Shown in pieces: positions 40,036 to 51,600 of a stretch of 64,000 nt of DNA. The DNA is from Caprella mutica. Taxonomy: Eukaryota > Arthropoda > Malacostraca > Amphipoda > Caprellidae. The notes beneath the pieces were generated by a model. That model was not told where the DNA came from. It saw only the letters and a list, made by a program, of their open reading frames with translations, and did no database searches. Within the stretch, counting starts at the first letter, position 1; each line of letters starts with the position of its first letter. The stretch is taken from positions 1 through 64,000 of the forward strand of contig CANNZV010002329.1 in NCBI GenBank assembly GCA_947561585.1, in the 5' to 3' direction. The translations under genes were made by a program, and so were the position numbers.

Positions 40036-40379
40036 CTTTTCTCCACTCATTCCTCTCATCTTTCAATACTTCCTTCATTCTTTACTCTATTGGAACATCA
40101 TTTGTGTTTTCCGCAGGAACTAATATTGCCAGCTTTAGAAACATTTTAAGTATTTAGCTTCTTCTGCCTCTATAAATAAAATTAGTATTTGAAAGCTATT
40201 TTCATCCTTCACATTGTTTGGTAATTTTTCTTACTTTAAAATTATTCATTTCAATTAAGAACGCCTTCTATTGGTACAGCATCAAATATTTAACGATCTG
40301 TTTGATAGAATTAGGCAGTGAAACAATTTGAATAATTTCTCATTACTTTTTCTAAACCCGAGACTTGAATTATTAAGTT

Positions 40380-40670
40380 TCAAACTACACAGTAAACAAA
40401 ATAATAGAGAGAAAAGAAATCATTAATTAACGAACTATTTAACATTACAGCAGGTGTGAAAATATCTCTCACCTTTGGAGGCTCTTCACCAATCGAAGAA
40501 TTTTTCATTTCGATTACCGATGGTTTCCGTTCTTCATTTCTATAGTTCCAAGAAATGATTTTTTCGAGCGAAACTTCAGCAGAGTCAGAGTGTTTCAAAA
40601 GATGAAAAGTATCTTCATTTCCCATCTCCGTATCGCTGTGACATTCAGAATTGTATCGGAAGTCTTTCAT
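40380..40670 (-). other. Unassigned 96-codon open frame
   Basis: A minus-strand frame rich in E, S, K and D, with less AT-biased codon use than the surrounding DNA. It lies about 270 bp upstream of the neuroligin splice acceptor, on the opposite strand. I do not recognise a domain. It could be an exon of an antisense gene or a chance frame. Confidence 0.2.
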
Positions 40671-40936
40671 AATTCCCTCACAATATCTTAATTGCAGACA
40701 CGATAGAGAAAATAATTGAAAAGATTATGCGGAATGCAATACTCCTTTGTATTTCCAGTGAACATTTTATCTTTACATGCAACGAGTCTCAATTATATTA
40801 TAGACTTTAAGGATTGATTAATAGGTCTAAATTAAATTGTAATAGCTATTGAATATCGAAAGAGATATATCTTATTTTTAATGTCATTTTTAAAACCTTT
40901 TTGATGTTTCTAATATTTATTTTCTTTTCATTTCAG

Positions 40937-41198
40937 ATATAATCAGTAAGCGATCTTCAATTACAAAGAAACTGAGTACAAATATTTATACTGAGGATTG
41001 AGAGGAATCACCCCTAGCGATATGATTACATGGGAAGTGAAGCAAGTGTAAACTGATGTGTTCAATATGGTTACAACGAACAATTTAAGTTGTGTGAGTG
41101 TAAAAAAGAACTTTTCGGGTGGAAAAGAACCCAAACGCCATGTGTTTATCAACCAGCAAATAGAATTACTTCCTATAACCTCATTCAGTTCAATAAAA
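40937..41198 (+). other. Nlg: 5' untranslated part of the first neuroligin coding exon
   Basis: A strong acceptor (long T-rich tract, then TTTCATTTCAG) ends at 40936, so the first coding exon is probably preceded by one or more untranslated exons upstream. The leader 40937-41198 contains an upstream in-frame ATG at 41058. I prefer the ATG at 41199 as the start because it directly precedes a signal peptide and has an AAAA upstream context. Confidence 0.6.
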
Positions 41199-44100
41199 AT
41201 GTCAAGATGGAAAGTAGCCAGTGTGCTTCTGCTGACTATACTTACAAACAATGTGGTCAGTTTAGATTACACTCCAGTCATAAGCACCAGGTATGGACAG
41301 CTTAGAGGAATCTACCAGCAAATTCCAGGAACAAACAAGGTGGCGACCTATTTAGGAATTCCTTACGCCACTCCTCCAATAGGCCCCAATAGACTGAGTC
41401 CCACTAGAGCTCCCTCGCAATGGAAAGGAATCTTAGACGCTAGCATCAACCCTCCAGCTTGTCCACAAAATCCGCCGAAAGAATACAGGCATCTCTTGAA
41501 GAGGCAGAGTGAAGACTGTTTGTATTTGAACCTCTATGTACCAGGTGAGTGAATTTGCTGATAACTTATTGATTGATGTCCAAAGAAAATGTTATGATGA
41601 TGCAACGGAAGATTTGGTGCGGTTGCCTCTAATTCTTAATGGCCTCCTAAATATAACTTTTTCTCTGTGGGTAATAAAGTTATTAGAAAGAACATTGCTA
41701 TAGTGCTCTTCTATTTTTGGTATTTATTCTACGCTCAATCATTTTGATTTAGTTCAATAATCGACCTTGAAATAATACACATTTTTTATATATTAAAACT
41801 TAAACAACCGTTCTGGGGAAAAATAAACTCTTCATTTCATTCTTATTATTTGGGCTACTTTCGATTTATTTATAGGATTCCTGTCAATGAATTTAATTTA
41901 TACTATTTTTCATAAAAGTGCAATTATCGAGTAAATGTATTCATACAAATTGATTAAACTATTAAGGAAGTATTTAAATTAAAGCTATGTGTTATATATG
42001 ACGTCCGGTGAAGAATTTACTCGCGCCGATGAAGACGTGAAGTGATTTTTTTTAGTTTGGCAGCTTTCCAGATGCCATACATAGGTCGTATGATAAAGAA
42101 ATTCAGATAGGACTGAAATGTTGTTAGTTTTCTTATCATTTTTAGGCTTCACCACAGAAAGCTAATCGGGCAAATGCGTAATAATAATAGAAGGCACTTT
42201 CTTTTGTTCATCATTGCTGTTGTGTGTTTGTATGTCATTTCATCGCATCACAAGAACTGAAGTGAATAAAATGCGACAAGAAAATATTCATGACGTCGCA
42301 AAGAAAGTCCTGATGCAGACATTTTGAATGACTTTATCTACCGCAAAAATATAAATAACTATAATATATTCATGAGGTTCTTTTATGTGATTTTGGAGTT
42401 GGATTTATTCTGATGAAAGAGTCCGAGGCAGTTAGGTTTTAAAATATTTCTATTATGCTTTTAAAATGCCAATGAAAAATTAATATTTTCAATGCAGTAT
42501 AGTGCAGCGAAAAGAAAGTATGTAGAATGTAATTTAATTCAACTGCATGTTCTTGAGATTTGAATTCCTTTTTACTTGCATATTTTTCCATGAAGACCAA
42601 ATAAAAATACTTCATGAGTGAAAAACGATTTTTCATACATTCTACATATTTCTAAAAGTTTAAACTGTATCTCAGGAATCAAATTAATTTGCTATTCAAT
42701 TTGTGAAACTAGATATTATAATTAGTGTTTATTCTTTTAATTATTCTTTCAATTCGAATTTATTTATCATTATTCTATTGTTTCAAAATAATCATGTTTT
42801 TGCCATAAATTGCTGCACACAATGTACACTGAATAATCATATCTGCGTTCAAAATCACATTTCATATAATGCAAATAAAAATCAAATTAATGATTTGTTG
42901 TTTGACACTTAATTAAACATTTCACATTAATTAAAGATGAAAATGGAAAACTGTTTCTAGCTTTTGTATAACTGGGAAATAAAGCAATCTAAAATTGTGT
43001 TACACACCTTTATATTTAGTTCAACATAAGGTATATATTTACTGTATATATTTAGTATATATACTGTATATATATATACTGTATATATTTAGAAAAAAAC
43101 TGATGATTCACAATACCTTTCTACCTCCTCTGTTTCGCTCAGTACATTATTTATGGAATACAAAAACTTCTGCCCTGCTCAGTTGTCTCCATAATTAATA
43201 AACTCTACTGCATCTATAAAATATTTATTTTAGCTTCTTGAATTTTTGATGAAGAAGATGATGACTACTTTGATTTATTTGATAAATCAGTATTGAACAT
43301 TCGAATGAATCATTGTCGTTTTTCATATCATTTCAATATTAAATTTGTTGTGCTGATTGGAAATCGACAATTTAGCCAATATTTCAATTTTACACTGTTG
43401 TCTGCAGTCCATTTGTAACTGGCTATAAATCTATATATGCACAATAACTTCCATTTTCTAATTAGCTTTATATTTCATTTTATGTTCTCAAACGTAAAAT
43501 TAATTTATTTTGAATTGATTTATTTTATTCGTGAATTAGTGGCTTAACAAATCGTTTATTTAAGAGAAACACAATAATAACGACCGAAAGAGTTTCAAAT
43601 CAAGGAAATGACTCACAGGAAATAAAACTAAATTGACGCAGATTCTGAGCTCACAGGGAGTTTGAATATTTTATGTGAAGAAGAATTTTACTAGAATTTA
43701 CCTATTAGAAGTGACTGCTAAAATATATATTGAGTTTGTCTTCCTTGCACTCTGAGAGAATACAGGTTTATTTTCATTAGATATTCTGATTATAATTATA
43801 GATTGTTGTGACGAGGCAATTTTATATTACTTTAATTTAAGAAAATTTCTTTTTGATATTTATTCTCTTCAAATTTAAATTTAAATCTAGATCTAATATT
43901 TCTTTTTCAACTTCGAACAGATGGGCCCAAAGGATTGCCAGTGATGGTGGTTCTTCATGGAGAGGGTTTCGACTGGGGCGCTGGTAGTCTGTACGATGGT
44001 TCGCATCTCTCAGCTCACGGAAGGGTAGTGGTTGTGACTCTCAACTACAGGGTCGGTGTACTTGGTGAGCAGCATTTAGTGAGCTATTAAAGTAAATAAT

Positions 44101-47100
44101 TAAATGTATTACCTTGTATATAGCTCTTCATTATTCGTTAGCAGTTTCAAGTTTGATGTCAATAAAAAGATGACTGAGATTTAATAGAGTACTATTTATA
44201 TCTCATTTCATTTTTAATAGATTATTATACTTACACCACTATTATGAGTATTATTCACTAATTCGTGAATATGAAATATTTTTATAATTCCACAAAATAG
44301 ATTAAGTAAGTAGGTAAAATGTACTATTTGTTGTCATCAGCGCAATTCACTTCAGAACATCATCAGCAGTCGACTATCGACATCATATTATAATCAACTG
44401 GAATGTGATTTTATTATAGAACAAAGTATAGTCTACCTCCTTTATATCCAATGTGATATTGATAGAGTGTAAAACTGTATGCCTCTATTTTTGTACATAT
44501 ATAAAATATTAAGTTTAGATATGAATTACTTGTAAGAGTTTCATATAGATATCAATACTCATTAGTCATTCCATTATAGTAGAGTTTTGATATTGTTATA
44601 TAAAGTTATTTTCACTTCATATAACTTTCTAAAATAAAATCCATTTCTTAGCCTTAATCATATCATATGAAATGATAAGGAAAACTGACAAATAACTTAA
44701 TTGAAGCAAGTTTGTCTACCGTGAAAAGTTCGATATGTTATATAACCCAATTTATTTGATTATTATAGAAAATAGTGGTTTAAGCGTCTCAGAGATTTCG
44801 TTCAGAAAGAATGACCACGGCCTGAAAATGACAGTCTTGGAGGAGAAGAAAGCAAAAACCTGTTTAAATAATTGAAAACTACTAATGGAAACTCAACTCA
44901 ATTCTCTTTTTAGTCTCTTCAAGAAAACGCGTCGTCTTTTTACCTACGAATCCTTTTTGATGAAATTATTACATGTTGAAGTCTGCAGCTCTGAGTAGAA
45001 TGAAATATTTGATTTATTTTATAATTTAAAATGATTATTACAAATATAGAGTATATATTTTCCCTATAATGATATTTTACAGCATATATAATACAGGCAG
45101 TGGTAGTTATATCACCTAATGGAGAAAATACTTACTAAACTTATTCAGTTTAATTGTAGTTCATTTTCATCCAAAGATTTCGCATTAAAAAGGCTACTCG
45201 TGAGTAAATGAGGCAATGATGTAAATAATGTGCGAGTCTGTCACAGCAATAGCTCATTCGTTCCAGTCATTTGTTCTGAGTTTTGTACATTCAAATTTCA
45301 CACCTCATGAATTTCCCGTCAAATTCTCTTGAGTGCAGACACTGACGCACTGAATTATATAATTGCGCTAATAAAACAGAGATACTTCTTCTCCCAGGAG
45401 AATAAACGCTAAATCTATTGTCAACTTTACTTATCCAACAGACATAATGTATTATTCTCATTCCTAGATTTGATGTCCGTTATTTAAATTATCAAATGCA
45501 ATGGTTAAAATATGATACAATATATCATTTATATGTGGAAATATACAATCTCGTTAATTCTGTGTTATTTTTAGTGGTAAGATGTGGTATAATGATAATA
45601 TATGTTGCACATGGAGTAATAAATCAATGTATTAAAACTACTCTTCCTCCCTGTACCAATCAAATCTTGGATGATAAGTATGTTGGTTTAATATAGGTTT
45701 TAAATATTAGAAAATAGGAAACGATACTTATTGCTGATGCAAGAACTATTATATATTCACAATTTTAATTATAATTAATATATTATGAAAGCAAAATAGT
45801 AAAAATGTATATGGAATATATGATTAAATTGCTCGAAATTGTTTTATCTACTCATACTTTCAATCAATCAATTCTGTAACGCAGTACAATTGAATTCAAT
45901 TTCCTTTTTAGTATTTCCATCCAATCCAATTTCACAACACATTCTTTGAAACACAATTTATTCTAAAGAAATGAATCTACACTGTTTGCAGGTTTCTTCA
46001 ATCCAATACAACCCGGTTCTAGACCCATCGTTGCAAATTACGGTCTTATGGATCAATTGGCTTCACTGCACTGGCTCCAGGAGAACATTGGGAGGTTTGG
46101 GGGAGATCCCGCCCAGGTGACTGTGATGGCTCATGGACATGGAGCTGCTTGTCTCTCCTTGCTCATACTCAGTCCTGCTGCTTCCAGTGAGTTGCTGCTA
46201 CTATTTTATTAATTGAAATACTTTTAATTACTAAAAAATTCATTTTTTAATTCAGAATTGAAAGAGACGTTTACTTCTTTTTTTAGGCTCTGGTTTATTT
46301 AGGCGAGTGATTTTGATGTCCGGGACTGCATTAAGTCCTTGGGCTTTAGTGAGAGATCCTTCTCATTACGCTCACGAGATGGCAACTCAACTTGGATGTA
46401 GATTTCCAAGCCACCCAGCATCCATGATGGCTTACGAGCAGCTGCTGCACTGCATTAGGAACAGATCAGTTGATCAAATTATGAAGGTAGGCAAATATTT
46501 GATCTCAGTGATCTTTCATTCGCAAATATCTGTTGTATTATAAAATCTGAAATTCTGTTCTAATTATTAATATTCTAATTATTTAAAATTTCCACAGGTT
46601 CAATTAGAATCGCCTCAGTTTTTATCTGCAATTGGTCCAAGTGTAGATGGAGTGACTGTTAAACAAAATTGGAAACAAAGGCTTGCTAACTTAGGTAAGT
46701 CATTTTTTTGCCCTTTGATCATATTATCTAAGTTAAGAAAATATATATTGAAGGAATAATTATATCCACCTAATTATTTTGCTTTAGGTGCAGACGGAAA
46801 ATCTCAAATAGAAGTGCTGTTGGGAGTGGCTGAAGTGCCACAAAAATCGATATTCAGTTCAGACCAGAAACAAAAAGGAATTGACGTAACCACTCGAGAT
46901 AAAATCATACGAACGTTTGTTGCAAACAATTATCACTACCATCTTCAGGTAATGCGATAATTTGAAAAGCAAATGAATGTTTATCTATTTGATTTAAAAA
47001 AATTGTAAAGCATAAAATATGAAATGTTTGGAAGTCATTCTTTACAATTATTTTCTAATAACCTGTAGAATAATTCTTTTAACTATATCAAGGATATTTG

Positions 47101-49222
47101 TGGTCGTCACTGGATTGTGTCAACAAATATGGAAAACATACTTTATTCAATTTGAAAATTAACACTCTTACTTTTATATTTGCTTAAAGGAATTAGTACT
47201 GGCTATCACAGCAGAGTACACAGACTGGGCAAGACCTTCACAACATCCATTGGCTCTTCGGGACATGACGTCAGCAGCTCTACATGACGCTTCAATAGTT
47301 GCACCAGCTATAATGACTGCCTCTACTCTGACTTCCAACAGATTTACCTTCTTCTATGTTTTAGATAACAGGCCGAGGGATCAGGTAATGAGAGAATACG
47401 CAATTCAAACATAATCCATTATTTTGAGACTGTCAATATTAAAATTGATGTATAGCTAGATATCAATTGTGACAATTTTTATAGCTGAAAGTTTAAATTC
47501 ATTATTATCATTATATTAATGATCGTAATATTAATTTTCAGAACGAAAGACCCCTGAATGAAATGGATTTAATTCTTGGTGCACCTTTGGGAGCAAAGCA
47601 TGATCTGGCCCTAGGCAGGAACTACACAAAGCAGGACGAAACTTTGAGCGAAGTTCTCATTCAGTTATGGTCAAATTTCGCGAGGACAGGGTGGGTGATT
47701 TGTTTAGCTGCTTTGAATAATGAAGTTCAACTTCCTATATTACTATTTTTTAATGTATTACTGATAGCTATAACAATTTGAAATAATGATTGAACGTGAT
47801 GTATGTAATAAATTTACCAAAAATGGGTCATTTATATCTGAAGTACATTGCATTTGGTCCAAAACCCCTTTTTATTCTGAATTTTAATACAGTATAAAAC
47901 TCCTCTTTCAAATGAACTCCTGTATAGTGAACCATCATGATTAGTGGACTCCTGTATAATGAACTGACCTCTGTAGTGAATATATTTAGTTTAGTCTGCC
48001 ACAAATTGTGATGAGTTTTCTATGCATCTCTATATAGAAAATTATTTGTATTTATTGAAAAAGAAGTTCTATCTGTACTCCTCTATTATGAAGTCATGTG
48101 TAGTAAAAAAATCCGAATCTATATAGTCATGAAAAATGAATTATGTTGTACATATAATGAATTCGTTTTAAAAAGTATGAAATTATTTTATGTATTTTGC
48201 CATAAAAAGGTCAGTTTTCTCTTCATCTCTAAAGTTCTCTACACTGAAGTAAGCTCTCTATAGTTTAAACACTCCCTAACTAGTTGAAGTTCACTATAGA
48301 ATAGTTCTACTGTACTTAACATTACTCCATAATCATATAATGTTTTTATACCAACAGCAATCCAAACGAAGTCAATTTCAATATTTCCAATGAGGGAAAT
48401 GAAATTGAAAGAAACACATACCGCCCAGCTTCTTGGAAACCATTTGAAGATGAAATGAGATACTATCTCGAGCTAGGTTAGTCAATAGCTTTGATTATAT
48501 TAAAAGAGTATATTTGTGAAAAAATTATTTGATGCATCTCTGAGATATAATTTTAATTTAATATATGATATTGAAATTCAGGTCCTGGGAGAGGTCGGGT
48601 ACGTGATCATTACAGAGCTCCACGAGTTGCTCTATGGACTTGGCTTTTACCAGCACTTGAAAAAGTTGGCTCAAGATTCGGACCTGATTCTTCTTTCCAC
48701 GATGTCTATGCCAGTTCTGATTCATTCTCTGGACCTACGAGACCAAGAGCTCTTCTTCCACTCACGTCAACGAAACGACCAAAATTGAAGGATAGTTCTA
48801 TTGAACAAGTTACCATATTGAAGAATGGGAAAATCGGAAACAATAATCGTGGTAATAATTATCATGAAGCTGTAAGAGAAATGGAAGCTATTCAAGGAAA
48901 GAATAGTGGTGACTTTCACGAAGATATACATTATAGTACTGCACTGACATTGACTGCAGCGATTGGAGTCTCTCTTTTATTACTAAACATACTGGTTCTG
49001 GCAGCATTCCATTACAGAAGATCTAATGCAAACAAGTCTGAAATTGATGATTCCTCCAAACAAAGACGGAACACCACAGGCTCTACTCCTTCAAATTGTG
49101 AGACTTTACCTTCTTCGGAAACTTTGCGATCTCTTGCCTGTCCTCAAGACTGGCCTCCTGACTACACCGTTCCTTCCTGTATAGAATCAGAGCAACCACA
49201 ACTGAGCTCTATGAATCCATGA
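41199..49222 (+). CDS. Nlg: Neuroligin (synaptic adhesion protein), 10 coding exons
   Basis: Exons I assign from GT/AG borders and frame: 41199-41544, 43921-44064, 45992-46186, 46287-46486, 46598-46694, 46788-46948, 47190-47384, 47542-47690, 48358-48476, 48582-49222. They total 2247 nt (748 aa) and all phases agree. A signal peptide covers residues 1 to about 22 (V-L-L-L-T-I-L core). The cholinesterase-like ectodomain follows, with Y-L-G-I-P-Y-A-T-P-P, S-E-D-C-L-Y-L-N-L-Y-V-P, V-V-T-L-N-Y-R-V-G-V-L-G and N-F-A-R-T-G-N-P-N. The nucleophile elbow reads M-A-H-G-H-G-A-A, with Gly212 in place of the catalytic Ser, as in neuroligins, so it should be non-enzymatic. A membrane helix spans about 656-678, and the tail has W-P-P-D-Y-T. 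By family knowledge it is a postsynaptic partner of neurexin. The tail reads on past the TGA (next entry). Confidence 0.93.
41545..43920 (+). other. Neuroligin intron 1
   Basis: The largest coding intron (2.4 kb), donor GTGAGT and acceptor TTCGAACAG. I see nothing in it beyond AT-rich sequence and a TATATACTGTA-rich low-complexity patch at about 43030-43095. Confidence 0.8.
44065..45991 (+). other. Neuroligin intron 2
   Basis: 1.9 kb, donor GTGAGC, acceptor CTGTTTGCAG. One 66-codon frame at 45496-45696 has no recognisable domain. No repeat of note. Confidence 0.8.
47888..48314. mobile_element. pogo/Tigger-like MITE inside neuroligin intron 8
   Basis: The ends are inverted: CAGTATAAAACTCC on the left, and reverse-complemented right end CAGTAGAACTATTCTATAG. 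The flanking TA is present on both sides (47888-47889 and 48313-48314). The interior repeats ACTCCTGTATAGTGAAC-type motifs (47918, 47951 and degenerate later copies). There is no transposase. It lies inside the 667-bp intron between exons 8 and 9 and accounts for most of that intron's length. Confidence 0.6.
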
Positions 49223-49672
49223 CAGTTACCACTGGACCTGACTCTGCCACATAATTGTCCAGAGCTCCAGTGTTCAGTAGCTACATCATGGTCTTGTGCA
49301 ACTGCAGATGTAATTGTCACAGTTCAATCTCCTGTATCCTCGCAATGCGTGTCCACTTTCAATAGGCCTAGTCCTTATTACACGCAAAAACATTGCGCTA
49401 TCCTAAGTCATCATCAAAACCAAGACTCGAATTTATATCAAAATGAACAGATGCAAAATAATCAAGTTAGTTGCACTTCCCCTCAACCTCATAAGATTAC
49501 TAGTGCAATGGATCCTTCTGATAAAATCAAACAACAAACTTTACCGAAACAAATCCATCTACAAGGTGGAGTTGGGGGTACTCAGACCCCTCCACATTCA
49601 ATGGCTTCTCAAGTTCCAGATCTGTACCCACCTGCACCCAATTCCCCGAACTCGCATCTTACATTCTTGTAA
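49223..49672 (+). CDS. Nlg: In-frame extension after the neuroligin stop (candidate readthrough)
   Basis: The frame that ends at TGA 49220-49222 stays open for 149 more codons to TAA at 49670-49672. The stop context is TGA-CAG; a C after TGA is the leakiest readthrough context known in insects. The extension reads like a cytoplasmic tail: rich in P, S, Q, N and T with V-P-D-L-Y-P-P-A-P near its end, and much less AT-biased than the 3' DNA that follows. Its last residues are H-L-T-F-L. T at -2 and L at 0 fit a class I PDZ ligand, which vertebrate neuroligins also carry at the C-terminus, while the short form ends S-M-N-P with no such motif. Readthrough would give about 898 aa. Alternatives are a base error, a population nonsense allele, RNA editing or splicing around the stop. 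Confidence 0.65.
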   Translation, partial: QLPLDLTLPHNCPELQCSVATSWSCATADVIVTVQSPVSSQCVSTFNRPSPYYTQKHCAILSHHQNQDSNLYQNEQMQNNQVSCTSPQPHKITSAMDPSDKIKQQTLPKQIHLQGGVGGTQTPPHSMASQVPDLYPPAPNSPNSHLTFL

Positions 49673-50216
49673 TTTCAAATTAATGTACATACTAGGATGC
49701 AATCTTTACATATTCAAGCATCATACTTTTATAGTGACCTATCTAAGCTTTTATTGATTATTACTTGGTTTCATAATGGGAATGATTTATACTATTTTAA
49801 TTTAATTCAGTTTAATCCATTTCGGTAAATTGTTTTGTTTATATGAGTGGTATGAATTGCTGTACAAAGACACAACATTATTGTTAGATACTATGGAATA
49901 GCTCAGTAGAGTAGTACTAGATGGTTAATATATATGTTCAAAATGAACGAATTTAATTATAAAAGTGCGGATGATATATGACTCAGAATAATGTAATTTA
50001 TGTTTAAGCGATATTCTGACAATACTCGCGGTGTTATATATTCATGATATATTTATATATTTACTGTTACTAATTGTATAATTGCTCAGTTTTGTAAATA
50101 TCTATTATAAGAATGTGTAGAATAATAACATGTAAAAGAACCAAATATATCTTGTACATAATAAATAACGCAACATCATCATACTACCCTCAGTCTCAGA
50201 TTGAAAATAGAATAAA
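49673..50216 (+). promoter_or_regulatory. Neuroligin 3' UTR and candidate poly(A) signals
   Basis: AT-rich sequence with no open frame. Two AATAAA signals lie at 50160-50165 and 50211-50216 and are the nearest good candidates for 3'-end formation. The cleavage site itself cannot be placed. Confidence 0.4.
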
Positions 50217-50768
50217 CGCAATAGTTTGTATGCTTCAACCAAATTTCTGTTACAGACAACCCTATTAGATTTTCTATAGCCGAAGCATAAATTGCTATTT
50301 GGACAACAACTGAAAATAGCTTAACTATACCACAAAATTTCTAGAAAGAAGTATAAACTAATGTTCTTTTGAGACATATATGACTTATGAGACTCTGTCT
50401 TAATACGAATGAGGTGCCAAAATTTAATGCGACTACAACATTGAATACATTTTCAAATATTCTCGAATTATTGCACCATGGAATATTTTGTTTATAATTA
50501 GTTAATATAAGTTAAAGCACTTCTAAATTATAATATGTGAGGTACTGTCATGAGAGAAAATTCATTAAAACTTATCAATCTCAAGCAGTTCTTACTTAAC
50601 GTAATAACTGATTCTCAGATAATTATTAGAAATAATGGTTGACCTGTACCTTTAATTTGTCGTCACATTTGGATGTACTCCTTTTTGATAGTCGATTGAA
50701 TATCTGTTGCCTCTGTCTACTGGGTAGTAAAACAAAAATGATTCTCACATTTGATGTTACTCAACTCT

Positions 50769-51093
50769 TATAGCAGCGTTCACACGATCAATATGGATTT
50801 ACAATATTTTTATTGATAATATTTGATATTGACAATATCGAGTTCGCACGATCAATAATGTACTGTCAATATTTCCATCAGTAGTTGCTCTGACTTCCTA
50901 AGGAACAGCTTGTGTTGTGCTGAAATGAGGGACAAAAAAGTTTTGCATTGCGCTTATTGCTCAAATATTGATGAGATTTCTGTGCACTTTTGATCGTATC
51001 AATATTTTCATCAGTACCTCGTTCAGACCATCAATATATTGTTACAATTAGTAAATATTATCGATAATATTGATCGTGTGAAGCCGCCTTATA
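50769..51093. mobile_element. MITE with doubled subterminal repeats
   Basis: The inverted ends read TATAGCAGCGTTCACACGAT on the left and, reverse-complemented, TATAAGGCGGCTTCACACGA on the right. Both continue into CAATAT and GATAATATT. The motif CGTTC.CACGATCAATA occurs again inside each arm (about 50850 and about 51022), so each arm holds two copies. The element is about 325 bp and has no coding capacity. The next element starts only about 6 bp further on. Confidence 0.65.
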
Positions 51094-51098
51094 TCAAA

Positions 51099-51600
51099 CA
51101 GTTAGTGGACACTTCGCCGATGATATTTGGCTGAACGGACATTTCGCCGAAATATTTATTTTAAACAAAAAATGGTATGGTAATATAATTTAATAAAATA
51201 TAAATTAATAACTTTATATAGTATATTATTAACCAATGATAAACGAAATAACTACGGAAGCATTTTACAAAGAAAGCCATTGAAGAGAAGCTCTTCCCAC
51301 CCTTCATAATTGCGATGAAAGCCATGATGATGAAAAATTCAAATCTTTGAGCAAAATATGATTGCAGTTCATAATATGGATACAAATTATGTACAACTGA
51401 AAATTTCCTCTTTCTTTTTTATAAATAATTTTCAATTCCAGGGAAATAAAAAATAATAATTAAATTCAACAGAGGATTCAATTTCGTGATATGGATACGC
51501 ATTAAATAAAAGTTTTTCGGCTAATTAACTGTTCGGCCAAATGTCTTCCGGCTACATGCCCGTTACGCCAAGATACCACCGGCGAAATGTCCGTACACGA
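51099..51600. mobile_element. Foldback-like element D (TTCGGCC/TTCGCCG modules)
   Basis: The left end (GTGGACACTTCGCCGATGAT, then ATTTGGCTGAACGG) and the reverse complement of the right end (ACGGACATTTCGCCGGTGGT, then ATCTTGGCGTAACGG) match closely. GGACATTTCGCCG is repeated inside the left arm, and TTCGGCC/CCGGC modules fill the right arm (about 51516-51598). The block 51281-51390 is homologous to 16135-16248 of element C in the opposite orientation. C and D are therefore members of one family. There is no intact gene; a 74-codon minus frame (51161-51385) is not recognised. Confidence 0.75.

Noticed and set aside
41058..41198. Upstream in-frame ATG of neuroligin at 41058
   Set aside because: Starting there would bury the signal peptide 47 residues inside the protein. 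The ATG at 41199 directly precedes it.
41199..49222. Active cholinesterase or carboxylesterase
   Set aside because: The nucleophile serine is replaced by glycine, the usual histidine motif is missing (N-E-M-D-L-I-L-G-A-P), and there is a membrane helix with a long tail, as in neuroligins.
49220..49222. TGA as a selenocysteine codon
   Set aside because: Neuroligins are not selenoproteins and I saw no obvious SECIS-like element downstream. Readthrough or error is simpler.
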